In this document: positions 29,346 through 37,357 of the stretch, piece after piece
Layout of the letters: every line of letters starts with the position of its first letter
Numbering within the stretch: the first letter of the stretch is position 1
Source: Henriciella sp.
Lineage (GTDB): Bacteria; Pseudomonadota; Alphaproteobacteria; Caulobacterales; Hyphomonadaceae
Direction of reading: 5' to 3'
NCBI RefSeq assembly: GCF_029937755.1
Contig: NZ_JAPYPG010000010.1
Span: 1-64,000 of the forward strand
DNA length: 64,000 bases
Made by a program: the position numbers and the translations under genes
The notes under the pieces: model-generated
The model's input: only the letters and a program-made list of their open reading frames with translations
What the model was told of the DNA's origin: nothing
The model's database searches: none

Positions 29346-30080
29346 TCAGATCAGGCCCTGAGCCCGGAAGCTGAGCACGCCGGAGCGGGCGGCGATGAGG
29401 TGGTCATGCACGGTGATCTCGAGAGCATCGAGCGCGTCCATGATCTCGCGTGTCATGTCGATATCGGCTCGCGACGGTGTCGGATCACCAGACGGATGAT
29501 TGTGGACAAGGATCAGGCTGCAGGCTTGCAGCTCCAGCGCCCGCCGGGCGATCTCACGTGGATAGACCGGCGCGTGATCGACAGTGCCGTGGCCGAGCGT
29601 TTCGTCGGTGATGAGCTGGTTCTTGCGATCAAGGAACAGCACCCGGAACTGTTCGCGGCCTTCGTGCTGGAGCTCACGCTTCACATAGTCCTGCAGGGCT
29701 GTCCAGCTGGAGATGACCGTGCGGGCCTTCAGGGTTTCCCGCGTGGCACGCGCGCCAATTTCGGCGGTCGCCTTGAGGTAGGCGGCGACGGTCTCGCCCA
29801 CGCCGGCAACCTTGGTGAGGTCGGCCGGGCGGGCCGCGAGCACGCCACTCAGAGAGCCGAAGCGGGCCAGAAGCGCCTTGGCAATCGGCTTGACGTCCCG
29901 GCGCGGAATGAAAGCGAAGAGGAGTGTTTCCAGAAGCTCATAATCTTCCAGCGCATTCGCGCCCCGGTCGATGAGCTTTGTTCGCAACCGGTCACGATGG
30001 CCCTGCCAGTGCGGCTTGGGCGCGGAGACCGGGCGGGCCGTCCCGAAACCGGGCAAGGGGGCTTCTTCTACCTGTCGCAT
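29346..30080 (-). CDS. radC: RadC family JAB-domain protein
   Basis: The product is 244 aa from ATG 30080; a TTG start 57 bases earlier is also open but would reach into the divergent promoter area. An N-terminal helix-hairpin-helix region (LTKVAGVGETVAAYL) is followed by the JAMM/MPN metal site HNHPSGDPTPSRAD at about 193-206. RadC is called a DNA repair protein by tradition, but its biochemical role is unsettled. Confidence 0.9.
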   Translation of the reverse strand: MRQVEEAPLPGFGTARPVSAPKPHWQGHRDRLRTKLIDRGANALEDYELLETLLFAFIPRRDVKPIAKALLARFGSLSGVLAARPADLTKVAGVGETVAAYLKATAEIGARATRETLKARTVISSWTALQDYVKRELQHEGREQFRVLFLDRKNQLITDETLGHGTVDHAPVYPREIARRALELQACSLILVHNHPSGDPTPSRADIDMTREIMDALDALEITVHDHLIAARSGVLSFRAQGLI

Positions 30081-30197
30081 GCGTTTCCCCAACCTGCTGA
30101 CCGTTCCTTTTATGTTCCAGGAAATCGGTGCGGTCAAGCTTGCCAGTTTTGAAGCGTTGTGGAAGCTTTCCGGACTCTATGGTGGAGGGAATAGATA

Positions 30198-30803
30198 ATG
30201 TTGAAAAGTATTCTTGTGTCGGGGGCCATGATGGGCCTTGCAGCAGGCGCTCACGCGCATGAAGATGGGGGCGCTGACCATGCGTCGGATCATCCGGACA
30301 AGGTCGTGTCGGCGGATACGGGCGCCAGCGTGGAAAACCCGTTTCACCCTGTCCGCCTCCTGCTGGCAAATGATGAGTCCGCCGGATCGGTTACCATCTA
30401 CGAATTCCTGCTGCCGCCGCAGAGCCCCGGCTCTCCACCGCATACGCATACGCAGGAAGACGAGTATTTCTATGTTCTGGAGGGGTCGCTCGACATCCTC
30501 TCCGGCGGTGAAGTAAAACGTCTTCAGCCGGGCGACTTCGCGGCGCTAAACCGCGGCCATGCGCATATGTTCTGGAACGGGTCGGACACCGACACCAAGC
30601 TGCTCATGATGACGACAGGCAGCTCGTTCGAAGCCTTCATGGAAGGCGTGAGCCCGCGTCTCGCTGAACAAAAGCCGGGGTCACCAGCCGAGGCCGGTGC
30701 CGTGATTGGCCAGCTTGCCGCTGAGCATGGTATCGAGATTTCGATGGAAACGATGCCGGAAGAGGCGGCACCGTATTATGCGCCGCCTGCCGAGGGTGAC
30801 TAG
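30198..30803 (+). CDS. Secreted cupin-domain protein
   Basis: The product is 201 aa with a signal peptide (MLKSILVSGAMMGLAAGAHA). A cupin_2 barrel follows: PHTHTQEDEYFYVLEGSL holds the motif 1 His and Glu ligands near 81-92, and PGDFAALNRGHAHMFWN is motif 2. The metal and substrate are unknown. Just after the signal there is a His-rich stretch, HEDGGADHASDH. It diverges from radC. Confidence 0.82.
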   Translation: MLKSILVSGAMMGLAAGAHAHEDGGADHASDHPDKVVSADTGASVENPFHPVRLLLANDESAGSVTIYEFLLPPQSPGSPPHTHTQEDEYFYVLEGSLDILSGGEVKRLQPGDFAALNRGHAHMFWNGSDTDTKLLMMTTGSSFEAFMEGVSPRLAEQKPGSPAEAGAVIGQLAAEHGIEISMETMPEEAAPYYAPPAEGD

Positions 30804-30806
30804 GCG

Positions 30807-31628
30807 CTAGAGCTTCACCGTATGGGGTTTGTGCCAGCCTTTCGGGGAGGCGGTGAAAATCTCCACGCCGTCCTTCGTCACGCCAACCGAATGCTCATAC
30901 TGGGCTGAAAGCTGGCGGTCGCGTGTCACGGCCGTCCAGCCGTCCGGCAGGATGGCGGCGTCCTTGCGGCCGATATTCAGCATCGGTTCGATGGTGAAGA
31001 ACATGCCGGGCTTCAGCTCAGGGCCGGTGCCGGCCCGCGCCGAGTGAACGACGTTCGGTTCATCGTGGAAGAGCTGGCCGAGCCCGTGGCCGCAGAAATC
31101 CTCCACGACGGACAGGCGGTTTTTGGCCGCGACGGAGGAGATGGCCGCGCCGATGTCACCAAAGCGGTTGCCGGGTTTGACGGCAGCGATACCGGCCATC
31201 AGGGCGTCATAGGTGACGTCCATCAGCCGCTCAGCCTTCCGCTTCGGATTGCCAGCAGCGTACATGCGGGAATGGTCGCCATGCCAGCCATCGACGATCA
31301 GCGTCACGTCGATATTGGCGATGTCGCCATCCTTGAGCGGCCGGTCGCCGGGAATGCCGTGGCAGATCACATGGTTGAGCGAAATGCATGAGGCATGGCG
31401 ATAGCCGCGATAGCCGATCGTCGCCGACTGGGCGCCATGATCGAACACGAATTCGCGGATAAGGTCATCGAGATGCGAGGTCGTCACGCCGGGCTTCACC
31501 TCAGGCACCAGCATGTCGAGGCATTCGGCCACTAGCTTGCCTGCGCGGCGCATGCCTTCAAACCCTTCTTCGTCATGGATCCGGATTTCTCCGGTGCGCA
31601 TGGGCAGGATCAGGTCGGCTTCAGTCAT
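30807..31628 (-). CDS. map: Methionine aminopeptidase, type I
   Basis: Removes the initiator methionine from new proteins. The product is 273 aa. Dimetal ligands are visible: NIDVTLIVDGWHGDHSRM (two Asp), FCGHGLGQLFHDEP (His), FFTIEPM (Glu) and AQYEHSVGV (Glu). Type I, with no insertion. Convergent with the cupin gene, only three bases apart. Confidence 0.95.
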   Translation of the reverse strand: MTEADLILPMRTGEIRIHDEEGFEGMRRAGKLVAECLDMLVPEVKPGVTTSHLDDLIREFVFDHGAQSATIGYRGYRHASCISLNHVICHGIPGDRPLKDGDIANIDVTLIVDGWHGDHSRMYAAGNPKRKAERLMDVTYDALMAGIAAVKPGNRFGDIGAAISSVAAKNRLSVVEDFCGHGLGQLFHDEPNVVHSARAGTGPELKPGMFFTIEPMLNIGRKDAAILPDGWTAVTRDRQLSAQYEHSVGVTKDGVEIFTASPKGWHKPHTVKL

Positions 31629-31736
31629 ATCGTCTCGAATGTCCGCTCAAAGTGAAGGGGCGTCGGTGCCCCACTTTCGCGCAATATGGCAGCGTTTGGC
31701 CCCGGATTCCACAGGGCCCGCTGCTCAGGCGCGCAG

Positions 31737-31955
31737 TTATTGCTGTTTGCGCGTTTCTTTTTCAGCCTCTTCGGCTTTTGCGGCGAGTTTGTCCTGGTCT
31801 TCGGCATACTGGTCGGGCGCTTCATACTCCTCGCGGATCGCTTCTTCGCGAATGGCGCGGGCCTTGGGCGATTTCAGACGGGGCATGATTACGGCCCAGG
31901 CGAGGATGCCGAGCAGGACAAGGGCACCAATTCCGTACAGGATTTCAGGGGGCAT
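31737..31955 (-). CDS. Small single-pass membrane protein
   Basis: The product is 72 aa from ATG 31955 (AAGGACCC upstream). One hydrophobic helix (EILYGIGALVLLGILAWAVI) is followed by a charged, Glu/Lys/Ala-rich cytoplasmic tail likely to form a coiled coil. No family recognised. It diverges from the TauD gene. Confidence 0.65.
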   Translation of the reverse strand: MPPEILYGIGALVLLGILAWAVIMPRLKSPKARAIREEAIREEYEAPDQYAEDQDKLAAKAEEAEKETRKQQ

Positions 31956-32089
31956 GAGAGGGTCCTTTGCTATACGGAAAACCAATGTGCGGCGGGCGCG
32001 AGCGTTCCGGTTCGCGCGCATGCTCTTCTCGAAATGGGCGGTCCGGCGTAAGCTGCTCTCATAAGAACAAGACCTTGGGAGGATATTGC

Positions 32090-32950
32090 ATGAACGTACA
32101 TGTCGGCGCGGAGGCCTTTGCGCGCTTTGAAGCCAGGCCGCTTACCCCGCGCATCGGTGCCGAGCTCTACGGCGTGGATCTCAGCCAGAACCTCGACGAC
32201 GCGTTGATCGCCGACATCCGCGACGCCCTCCTCAAATACAAGGTCATCTTCTTCCGCGACCAGCAGATTACCGCGGAACAGCACATCGCTTTTGCCCGCC
32301 GCTTCGGGGACCTGGAAATCCATCCGGCAACGCCGAAGGGTCAGGAAAATCCCGAAATCCTGCGCATCACGCATAATGCCAAGAACAAGGGCCAGGAAAA
32401 TTTCTGGCACTCCGACGTCACCTGGCGCGAAGAGCCGTCGCTCGGCTCAATCCTGCGCGCGATCGACCTTCCGGCGGTCGGTGGGGACACGCTCTTTTCG
32501 GACATGGTCGCCGCCTATGAGGGCCTGTCGGACAAGATGAAGGCGTTTTGCTGCGGCCTGACGGCAGTCCACGATATCGCGCGGGTTTTCGCACGCCGGC
32601 TCGGCAAGGATCCGAAAGAGCTGCACGAGAAATTCCCGCCCATGGAGCATCCGGTCATCCGGACCCATCCTGAGACGGGCGAACGGCTGATTTACGTCAA
32701 CACTGCCTTCACCAGCCACATCAAGGACCTTTCGCGTGAGGAAAGCGACTGGCTGCTCAAGCACCTTTATGCGCAGGCCAATCTGCCGGAATACCAGTGC
32801 CGGTTCCGCTGGGCGCCGGGCTCGATGGCCTTCTGGGACAACCGCGCCTGCCAGCACTATGCCGCCAGCGACTACTGGCCGAACGTCCGCGTCATGGAGC
32901 GCGTCACCATCGCGGGCGACCGGCCGTATTTCGAGCCGCAAGATAATTGA
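32090..32950 (+). CDS. TauD/TfdA family Fe(II)/2-oxoglutarate dioxygenase
   Basis: Oxidative attack on a small organic substrate with 2-oxoglutarate as co-substrate. The product is 286 aa from ATG 32090, preceded by TTGGGAGGA. The facial triad is H107-S-D109 and H256 (CQHYAASDYW); Arg271 in MERV would bind 2-oxoglutarate. The N-terminus (LTPRIGAELYGVDLS) and length fit taurine dioxygenase, but the substrate cannot be told from sulfonates, chlorophenoxy acids or others. Confidence 0.9.
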   Translation: MNVHVGAEAFARFEARPLTPRIGAELYGVDLSQNLDDALIADIRDALLKYKVIFFRDQQITAEQHIAFARRFGDLEIHPATPKGQENPEILRITHNAKNKGQENFWHSDVTWREEPSLGSILRAIDLPAVGGDTLFSDMVAAYEGLSDKMKAFCCGLTAVHDIARVFARRLGKDPKELHEKFPPMEHPVIRTHPETGERLIYVNTAFTSHIKDLSREESDWLLKHLYAQANLPEYQCRFRWAPGSMAFWDNRACQHYAASDYWPNVRVMERVTIAGDRPYFEPQDN

Positions 32951-32960
32951 TGCAAAAATA

Positions 32961-32990
32961 TTGACACAAATAGCATTGATGCAGTATTAG
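32961..32990 (+). promoter_or_regulatory. Promoter just upstream of satD-like gene
   Basis: TTGACA (32961-32966), 18 bases, TATTAG (32985-32990). The expected start of transcription falls on or next to the ATG at 32997, so the mRNA would be leaderless. A direct repeat ATTGATGCA occurs at 32946-32954 and 32975-32983, bracketing the -35. Confidence 0.6.
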
Positions 32991-32996
32991 TGCACT

Positions 32997-33626
32997 ATGC
33001 GATGCTATATTTTCATGGGCGATGTCACCGGAAGCCGGAAACTATCGTCGGCAAAGGTACAAGCGAGCCTTGAGACGCTCACGGCCCGTGCGAACGAACG
33101 GTTCGCTAGCCTGCTGCTGTCTCCGCTCACCGTCACGCTCGGCGACGAATTTCAGGGGGTTGCTGACAGTGCCGACACGCTGGTGCGGCTGGCTTTCTGG
33201 TTTCAGGAACAGATCCTGGCCGACCGTCTCTCCATACAGATGCATTACAGCATGGTGGAAGGCGAGATCGATACACCGATCAATCACGACATCGCCCATG
33301 GCATGCTGGGAGAAGGCCTGTCACGGGCGCGTGAAATGCTGGTGCGCAAGGACCGCTCGCGTCCGCGCTACCAGATCGATCTCGAGGATGCGGAAAGAAC
33401 CGCCGTTATCCGGCAGCTCTTCGCCATCATGGAAGATCTTGAGGACCGCTGGAATGGCAAGGATTTCGACTACATTCTTGCGCTCCTGTCGCATGAGAGC
33501 GATGCAGAGGTGGCAGAAATGTTCGGCAAGGACCGGTCGCAGGTCTACAAACGCCGGCGGACCTTGCTGACGGATTCCTATGCCAGGGCCCGGTCGGTAA
33601 TACGACAGGTCATTGCGCTCGATTGA
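32997..33626 (+). CDS. SatD family protein
   Basis: The product is 209 aa. The N-terminal FMGDVTGSRKLS and VTLGDEFQGVADSADT are the SatD family pattern. The C-terminus (VAEMFGKDRSQVYKRRRTLL) reads as a helix-turn-helix, so it may bind DNA. No Shine-Dalgarno precedes the ATG, and a promoter ends seven bases upstream, suggesting leaderless translation. The next gene encodes a membrane protein 26 bases on; SatD genes are often paired with a membrane protein gene. Function is not established. Confidence 0.8.
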   Translation: MRCYIFMGDVTGSRKLSSAKVQASLETLTARANERFASLLLSPLTVTLGDEFQGVADSADTLVRLAFWFQEQILADRLSIQMHYSMVEGEIDTPINHDIAHGMLGEGLSRAREMLVRKDRSRPRYQIDLEDAERTAVIRQLFAIMEDLEDRWNGKDFDYILALLSHESDAEVAEMFGKDRSQVYKRRRTLLTDSYARARSVIRQVIALD

Positions 33627-33652
33627 ACTGCTATGGAGGGGCTGCAGGCAGA

Positions 33653-34105
33653 ATGACGGAACCGACCAGTGAAGCGCTGTCCTATATCCTCACCTGGTTC
33701 GGTGTCTTCATCATCGGCGAAGCGGTGGCCTCGATTGTGTTTGGCTTCATCCGGGCCATTCATGCGCGCCAGAAATTCCGGCTGCAGCGGCATGCCTATC
33801 ACAGGGAAAGCCGGGCCGGCCCGGTCTTTGTGCTGCACATGGATATCGACTGGATGAAAGGACTGCTTGAGCGGACCGTCATGTCGATCGGCCTGCTTGC
33901 GGGCTTTGTCCATGTCCTGACCTTTTTCGGCGCGCTGAAAATCGCCACCGGGCTCAATCAGCGCGCGGCTGAAAAGGATGCGCCCACGCATGGCTGGAGC
34001 ATGGACTACTTCCTCGTCGGAAATCTCGTCTCGGCCCTCTTCGCCATCCTCTACGTTCTGGTCGTGAGGCTGGTGCAGCCATGCGTGCTGAGCCTGCTTG
34101 CCTAG
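33653..34105 (+). CDS. Membrane protein paired with satD-like gene
   Basis: The product is 150 aa from ATG 33653 (GGAGGGG upstream). Three hydrophobic segments at about residues 8-30, 78-100 and 120-145, with a basic loop FIRAIHARQKFRLQRHAYHRES after the first (read in parts). Likely co-transcribed with the SatD-like gene. Its stop overlaps the stop of the convergent OsmC gene within CTAG. Confidence 0.72.
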   Translation: MTEPTSEALSYILTWFGVFIIGEAVASIVFGFIRAIHARQKFRLQRHAYHRESRAGPVFVLHMDIDWMKGLLERTVMSIGLLAGFVHVLTFFGALKIATGLNQRAAEKDAPTHGWSMDYFLVGNLVSALFAILYVLVVRLVQPCVLSLLA

Positions 34106-34536
34106 ACAAGCTTTGCATCGAGCGTGATTTCGATCGCCCCAAGGGCTTTCGAGATCGGGCAGTTCGCCTTCGCATCGTTTGCCAGCTCCAGGAATTTCGC
34201 TTCCTCGATGCCGGGGACCTTGCCGGTGAGCGTCAGCGCAGAGGACTTCACCTCGAAGCCGCCTTCGATCTGCTCGACGGTAACAACGGCCCTGGCTTCC
34301 AGATTCTCCGCCGGTGTGCCGTTCTCGGCGAGGGCATGGGACAGCGCCATGGCGAAGCAGCCCGCATGTGAGGCACCGAGCAGTTCTTCCGGATTGGTGC
34401 CGGACTTGCCGCTTTCATCCTCGAAACGTGACTTGAAACTGTAGCCGTGGCTGGAAAGGGCGCCGCTCTGGGTATCGAGCGTGCCTTTACCGTCCGCGAG
34501 GGCGCCGGACCAGTTGGCGGTTGCATGGCGTTTCAT
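34102..34536 (-). CDS. osmC: OsmC family peroxiredoxin
   Basis: Thiol-dependent reduction of organic hydroperoxides. The product is 144 aa. Catalytic cysteines are C60 (LLGASHAGCFAMALSHAL) and C126 (NCPISKAL), the spacing of the OsmC subfamily; the start MKRHATANWSG also fits OsmC better than Ohr. Convergent with the satD-linked membrane gene, overlapping four bases. Confidence 0.92.
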   Translation of the reverse strand: MKRHATANWSGALADGKGTLDTQSGALSSHGYSFKSRFEDESGKSGTNPEELLGASHAGCFAMALSHALAENGTPAENLEARAVVTVEQIEGGFEVKSSALTLTGKVPGIEEAKFLELANDAKANCPISKALGAIEITLDAKLV

Positions 34537-34700
34537 GGGAAATCTCCTTCGATCAGGATTGAGGGCTCCGGGCAGGCCTTAGGTTGCCCGACATGACAGC
34601 AAGCGGCGCTGGCGGAAAATCGTTCCCTGAAAGGTGCTTGCCGGTCCTGTCGTGTGCGGCCACAGTATCGGCAGAATCCGAAGCATGAGGGGAGGCTCAT

Positions 34701-36053
34701 TTGCTCAAATCCACATCGTCACTGATCGCTGCCGCAGTCCTGCTGGCGTCTTGCGCCGCCAACGAGGCGGCAACCGCCCTGCCGGAGACCTGGCCACCGC
34801 TGGGCGGCGAGCAGCCCGCGAGCACCGGCGCTTTCGATCCTGCAGGGCTGGAGGCGCTGTCAGCTGCCATGCAGGGCTATGTGGACGATGGCCATGTCAT
34901 CGGCATGCAGACGCTACTGGTGAAGGATGGCAAGGTCATCCAGCACGGGTCGTATGGTGTCATGGATGTCGAGACCGCTGCGCCGGTGAGCGACGATACA
35001 ATCTACCGTATCTATTCCATGACCAAGCCGATTACCGGCGTCGCGCTGATGCAGCTCCATGAAGAGGGCAAGTTCGAACTCGATGATCCGGTCACCGACT
35101 ACATTCCGGAATTCGAGACCCTGAAGGTCCTCGCTGGAGAGAATGAGGACGGCTCGCCGAAACTCGTCGACATGGAGCGTCCGCCCACGATGCGCGAACT
35201 GATGACCCATACGGCGGGCTTTGCGTATGGTCTCGGCGGTGGAGACTATGTCAATCAGCAGTATCGCGAGCAGGGCGTGCTTGCCTCGCCGGACATGCAG
35301 ACCTTCATCGACAAGGTTGCTGCCATCCCGCTGCTCTTCCAGCCGGGCGAGCGATGGTACTATTCGGCCGCTGTCGATGTGCAGGGCTACCTGGTCGAGA
35401 AATTCTCCGGGATGAGCTTTGGCGACTATCTGGACGCCAACGTCTTTGATCCGCTGAATATGGACGATACCGGCTTCTACGTGCCGGAGGAGGACTATCA
35501 GCGCCTGGCAGACCTGACGGTCTACAATCAGGAAGAGGGGAAATTCGTGCCTATGCCGACCTCCCCGGAAACACAGAGTCCTTCGACGACACCATTTCTT
35601 TTCAGAAAGGACACCATTTCCTTCGAATCCGGCGGTGGCGGTCTGGTCTCGACACTCGATGACTATGCGCGCTTCAGCCAGATGATGCTGAACAAGGGGG
35701 AGCTGAGCGGCAAGCGCATCCTCGAGCCTGAAACGGTTGAACTGATGACCACGAACCAGCTGCCCGAAGGCGTCGGCATCGGCTTTGATGGCACCAATCG
35801 CAACCGAGAGGAGGGCGAACGTCACAAGTTCGGTCTCGATTTCGGTCTGATCTCAGATCCGGAAGCGATGAACAGCCCTGCCGGCACCGGCACCTATTAT
35901 TGGGGCGGGGCCGCCGGCACATGGTTCTGGATCGACCCTGAAAACAATCTCTTCTTCATCGGGATGATCCAGCGCTTCGGCGCGTTCCCGGGTGAAGAGG
36001 CAGATTTCCGGGGCAGGTCGGGCGAACTCGTCTACGAAGCGCTTGAAGAATAG
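34701..36053 (+). CDS. Serine hydrolase lipoprotein (class C beta-lactamase fold)
   Basis: The product is 450 aa starting at TTG 34701, with GGGGAGG upstream. The lipobox LLASC places the lipid-carrying Cys at residue 18. The active site is S106-M-T-K109, and a Y220-Y-S-A motif stands in for YxN; GGGGLVSTLDDYARF is the typical downstream region. Such proteins are esterases or D-amino-acid peptidases; lactam resistance is not implied. Confidence 0.88.
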   Translation: MLKSTSSLIAAAVLLASCAANEAATALPETWPPLGGEQPASTGAFDPAGLEALSAAMQGYVDDGHVIGMQTLLVKDGKVIQHGSYGVMDVETAAPVSDDTIYRIYSMTKPITGVALMQLHEEGKFELDDPVTDYIPEFETLKVLAGENEDGSPKLVDMERPPTMRELMTHTAGFAYGLGGGDYVNQQYREQGVLASPDMQTFIDKVAAIPLLFQPGERWYYSAAVDVQGYLVEKFSGMSFGDYLDANVFDPLNMDDTGFYVPEEDYQRLADLTVYNQEEGKFVPMPTSPETQSPSTTPFLFRKDTISFESGGGGLVSTLDDYARFSQMMLNKGELSGKRILEPETVELMTTNQLPEGVGIGFDGTNRNREEGERHKFGLDFGLISDPEAMNSPAGTGTYYWGGAAGTWFWIDPENNLFFIGMIQRFGAFPGEEADFRGRSGELVYEALEE

Positions 36054-36077
36054 ACAGAGGCGTATCACTCTGCGGCG

Positions 36078-36851
36078 ATGACAAACGCTCCCCTTACTGC
36101 TGCCATCTGCCTCATCGGCGACGAGCTTCTCTCGGGCCGCACCCGCGACATCAATGTCCAGCATATTGCCGGCTTTCTCGGCCCCTACGGTATCCCGGTC
36201 GAGGAAGTCCGCATCGTTCCGGATGTGCAGGCGCGCATCGTTGAGGCCGTGAACGCCCTGCGTGAGCGCTATACCTACGTCTTCACCACAGGCGGGATCG
36301 GTCCGACGCATGACGATATCACCGCAGATGCCATCGCGGCGGCCTTCGGTGTCGGTATCGGCAAGCATCCTGAAGTGATGGCGATGCTGCAGGCGCGCTA
36401 TGACGAGATGGGCACCGAGTTTACCGAGCCGCGCCAGCGCATGGCGCGCATCCCTGATGGCGCAAGCCTTGTCGACAATCCCGTCTCCGGCGCGCCCGGT
36501 TTCCAGATGGAGAATGTTTTCACCCTGGCCGGTGTGCCCTCCATTGTTCAGGGCATGCTGCAGAGCATCGGCCCACGACTGGAGCGTGGCGTTCCGGTGC
36601 GCAGCCTGACCGTCCGCTCCGCCGGCCTGCGCGAGGGCGACGTGGCCGAGAAACTGTCGGCCCTGAATGGCGAGCTCGAAGGGGTCAATCTCGGCTCCTA
36701 TCCCTGGTTCCGGTCAGTCACCGATCATGGCGTTGCACTGATCGCGCGATCGACGGATCCCGACAAGCTCAGGGAGGCTGGCGAGAAGCTTGTCGCGCTT
36801 GTCAGCGAGGTTGGCCGCGAGAGCGAGCTTATTGAAGGAGAGCCATCATGA
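36078..36851 (+). CDS. CinA-type molybdopterin-binding domain protein
   Basis: The product is 257 aa, matching only the N-terminal MoCF_biosynth domain of CinA (GDELLSGRTRDINVQ near 14-28, TTGGIGPTHDDIT near 73-85). The C-terminal NMN deamidase domain of full CinA is missing. Such short forms are often annotated as competence/damage-inducible protein A or as ADP-ribose pyrophosphatase-type enzymes. No Shine-Dalgarno is evident. It overlaps the next gene by four bases. Confidence 0.85.
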   Translation: MTNAPLTAAICLIGDELLSGRTRDINVQHIAGFLGPYGIPVEEVRIVPDVQARIVEAVNALRERYTYVFTTGGIGPTHDDITADAIAAAFGVGIGKHPEVMAMLQARYDEMGTEFTEPRQRMARIPDGASLVDNPVSGAPGFQMENVFTLAGVPSIVQGMLQSIGPRLERGVPVRSLTVRSAGLREGDVAEKLSALNGELEGVNLGSYPWFRSVTDHGVALIARSTDPDKLREAGEKLVALVSEVGRESELIEGEPS

Positions 36852-37357
36852 CACCGCTCATCCGGTCACTGACCACGCTGCCGGTCATCATCGGCAGTTT
36901 CATCCTGATGGTCGTGATCGGAATGAGCTTCGCGCCCGTCCAGTCTGCCATCGACGGCCCGCTGCTCGACATGATCTGGACGGGAGACGCCGCCAGGGCG
37001 CGGCTGAACGAGATGACCGAGGTCCAGAAGACCGCGCACTTCTGGGGGACGATCCTCAATGACACGGCCTATCCGCTCGCCTATGGCGCCTTCTTTGCCG
37101 GTCTCGCCGGGCGGTTTGCGCCGCCGCGTGTCACTGGCCTCGTCATGCTGCCGGCCCTGATGACCGTCATCGCCGATCTCGCCGAGAATACCGTTCAGGC
37201 CCTTGCCCTGACCGGCCAGCCCGGCCTGCTGACACTGAAGACGGTGCTCACGCCGCTCAAGTTCGGCCTGTTCCTGACAGCCGCCATCCTTGCGCTGGTG
37301 CTCGCGATCGCCGCGTTTGTGCGCTGGATCATGCGCCGGCGAGGGCCGTCTCGGTAG
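36848..37357 (+). CDS. Membrane protein, unknown function
   Basis: The product is 169 aa with about four hydrophobic segments (residues 10-32, 70-90, 95-120, 132-160) and a basic C-terminus RWIMRRRGPSR. Coupled to the CinA-type gene by an ATGA overlap and AAGGAGAG upstream. Its 3' end overlaps the convergent oxidoreductase gene by 29 bases. Family not recognised. Confidence 0.75.
   Translation: MTPLIRSLTTLPVIIGSFILMVVIGMSFAPVQSAIDGPLLDMIWTGDAARARLNEMTEVQKTAHFWGTILNDTAYPLAYGAFFAGLAGRFAPPRVTGLVMLPALMTVIADLAENTVQALALTGQPGLLTLKTVLTPLKFGLFLTAAILALVLAIAAFVRWIMRRRGPSR

Noticed and set aside
36848-37357. Frameshift at the 29-base overlap with the oxidoreductase gene
   Set aside because: Both reading frames end cleanly and both products look complete; a convergent overlap is enough.
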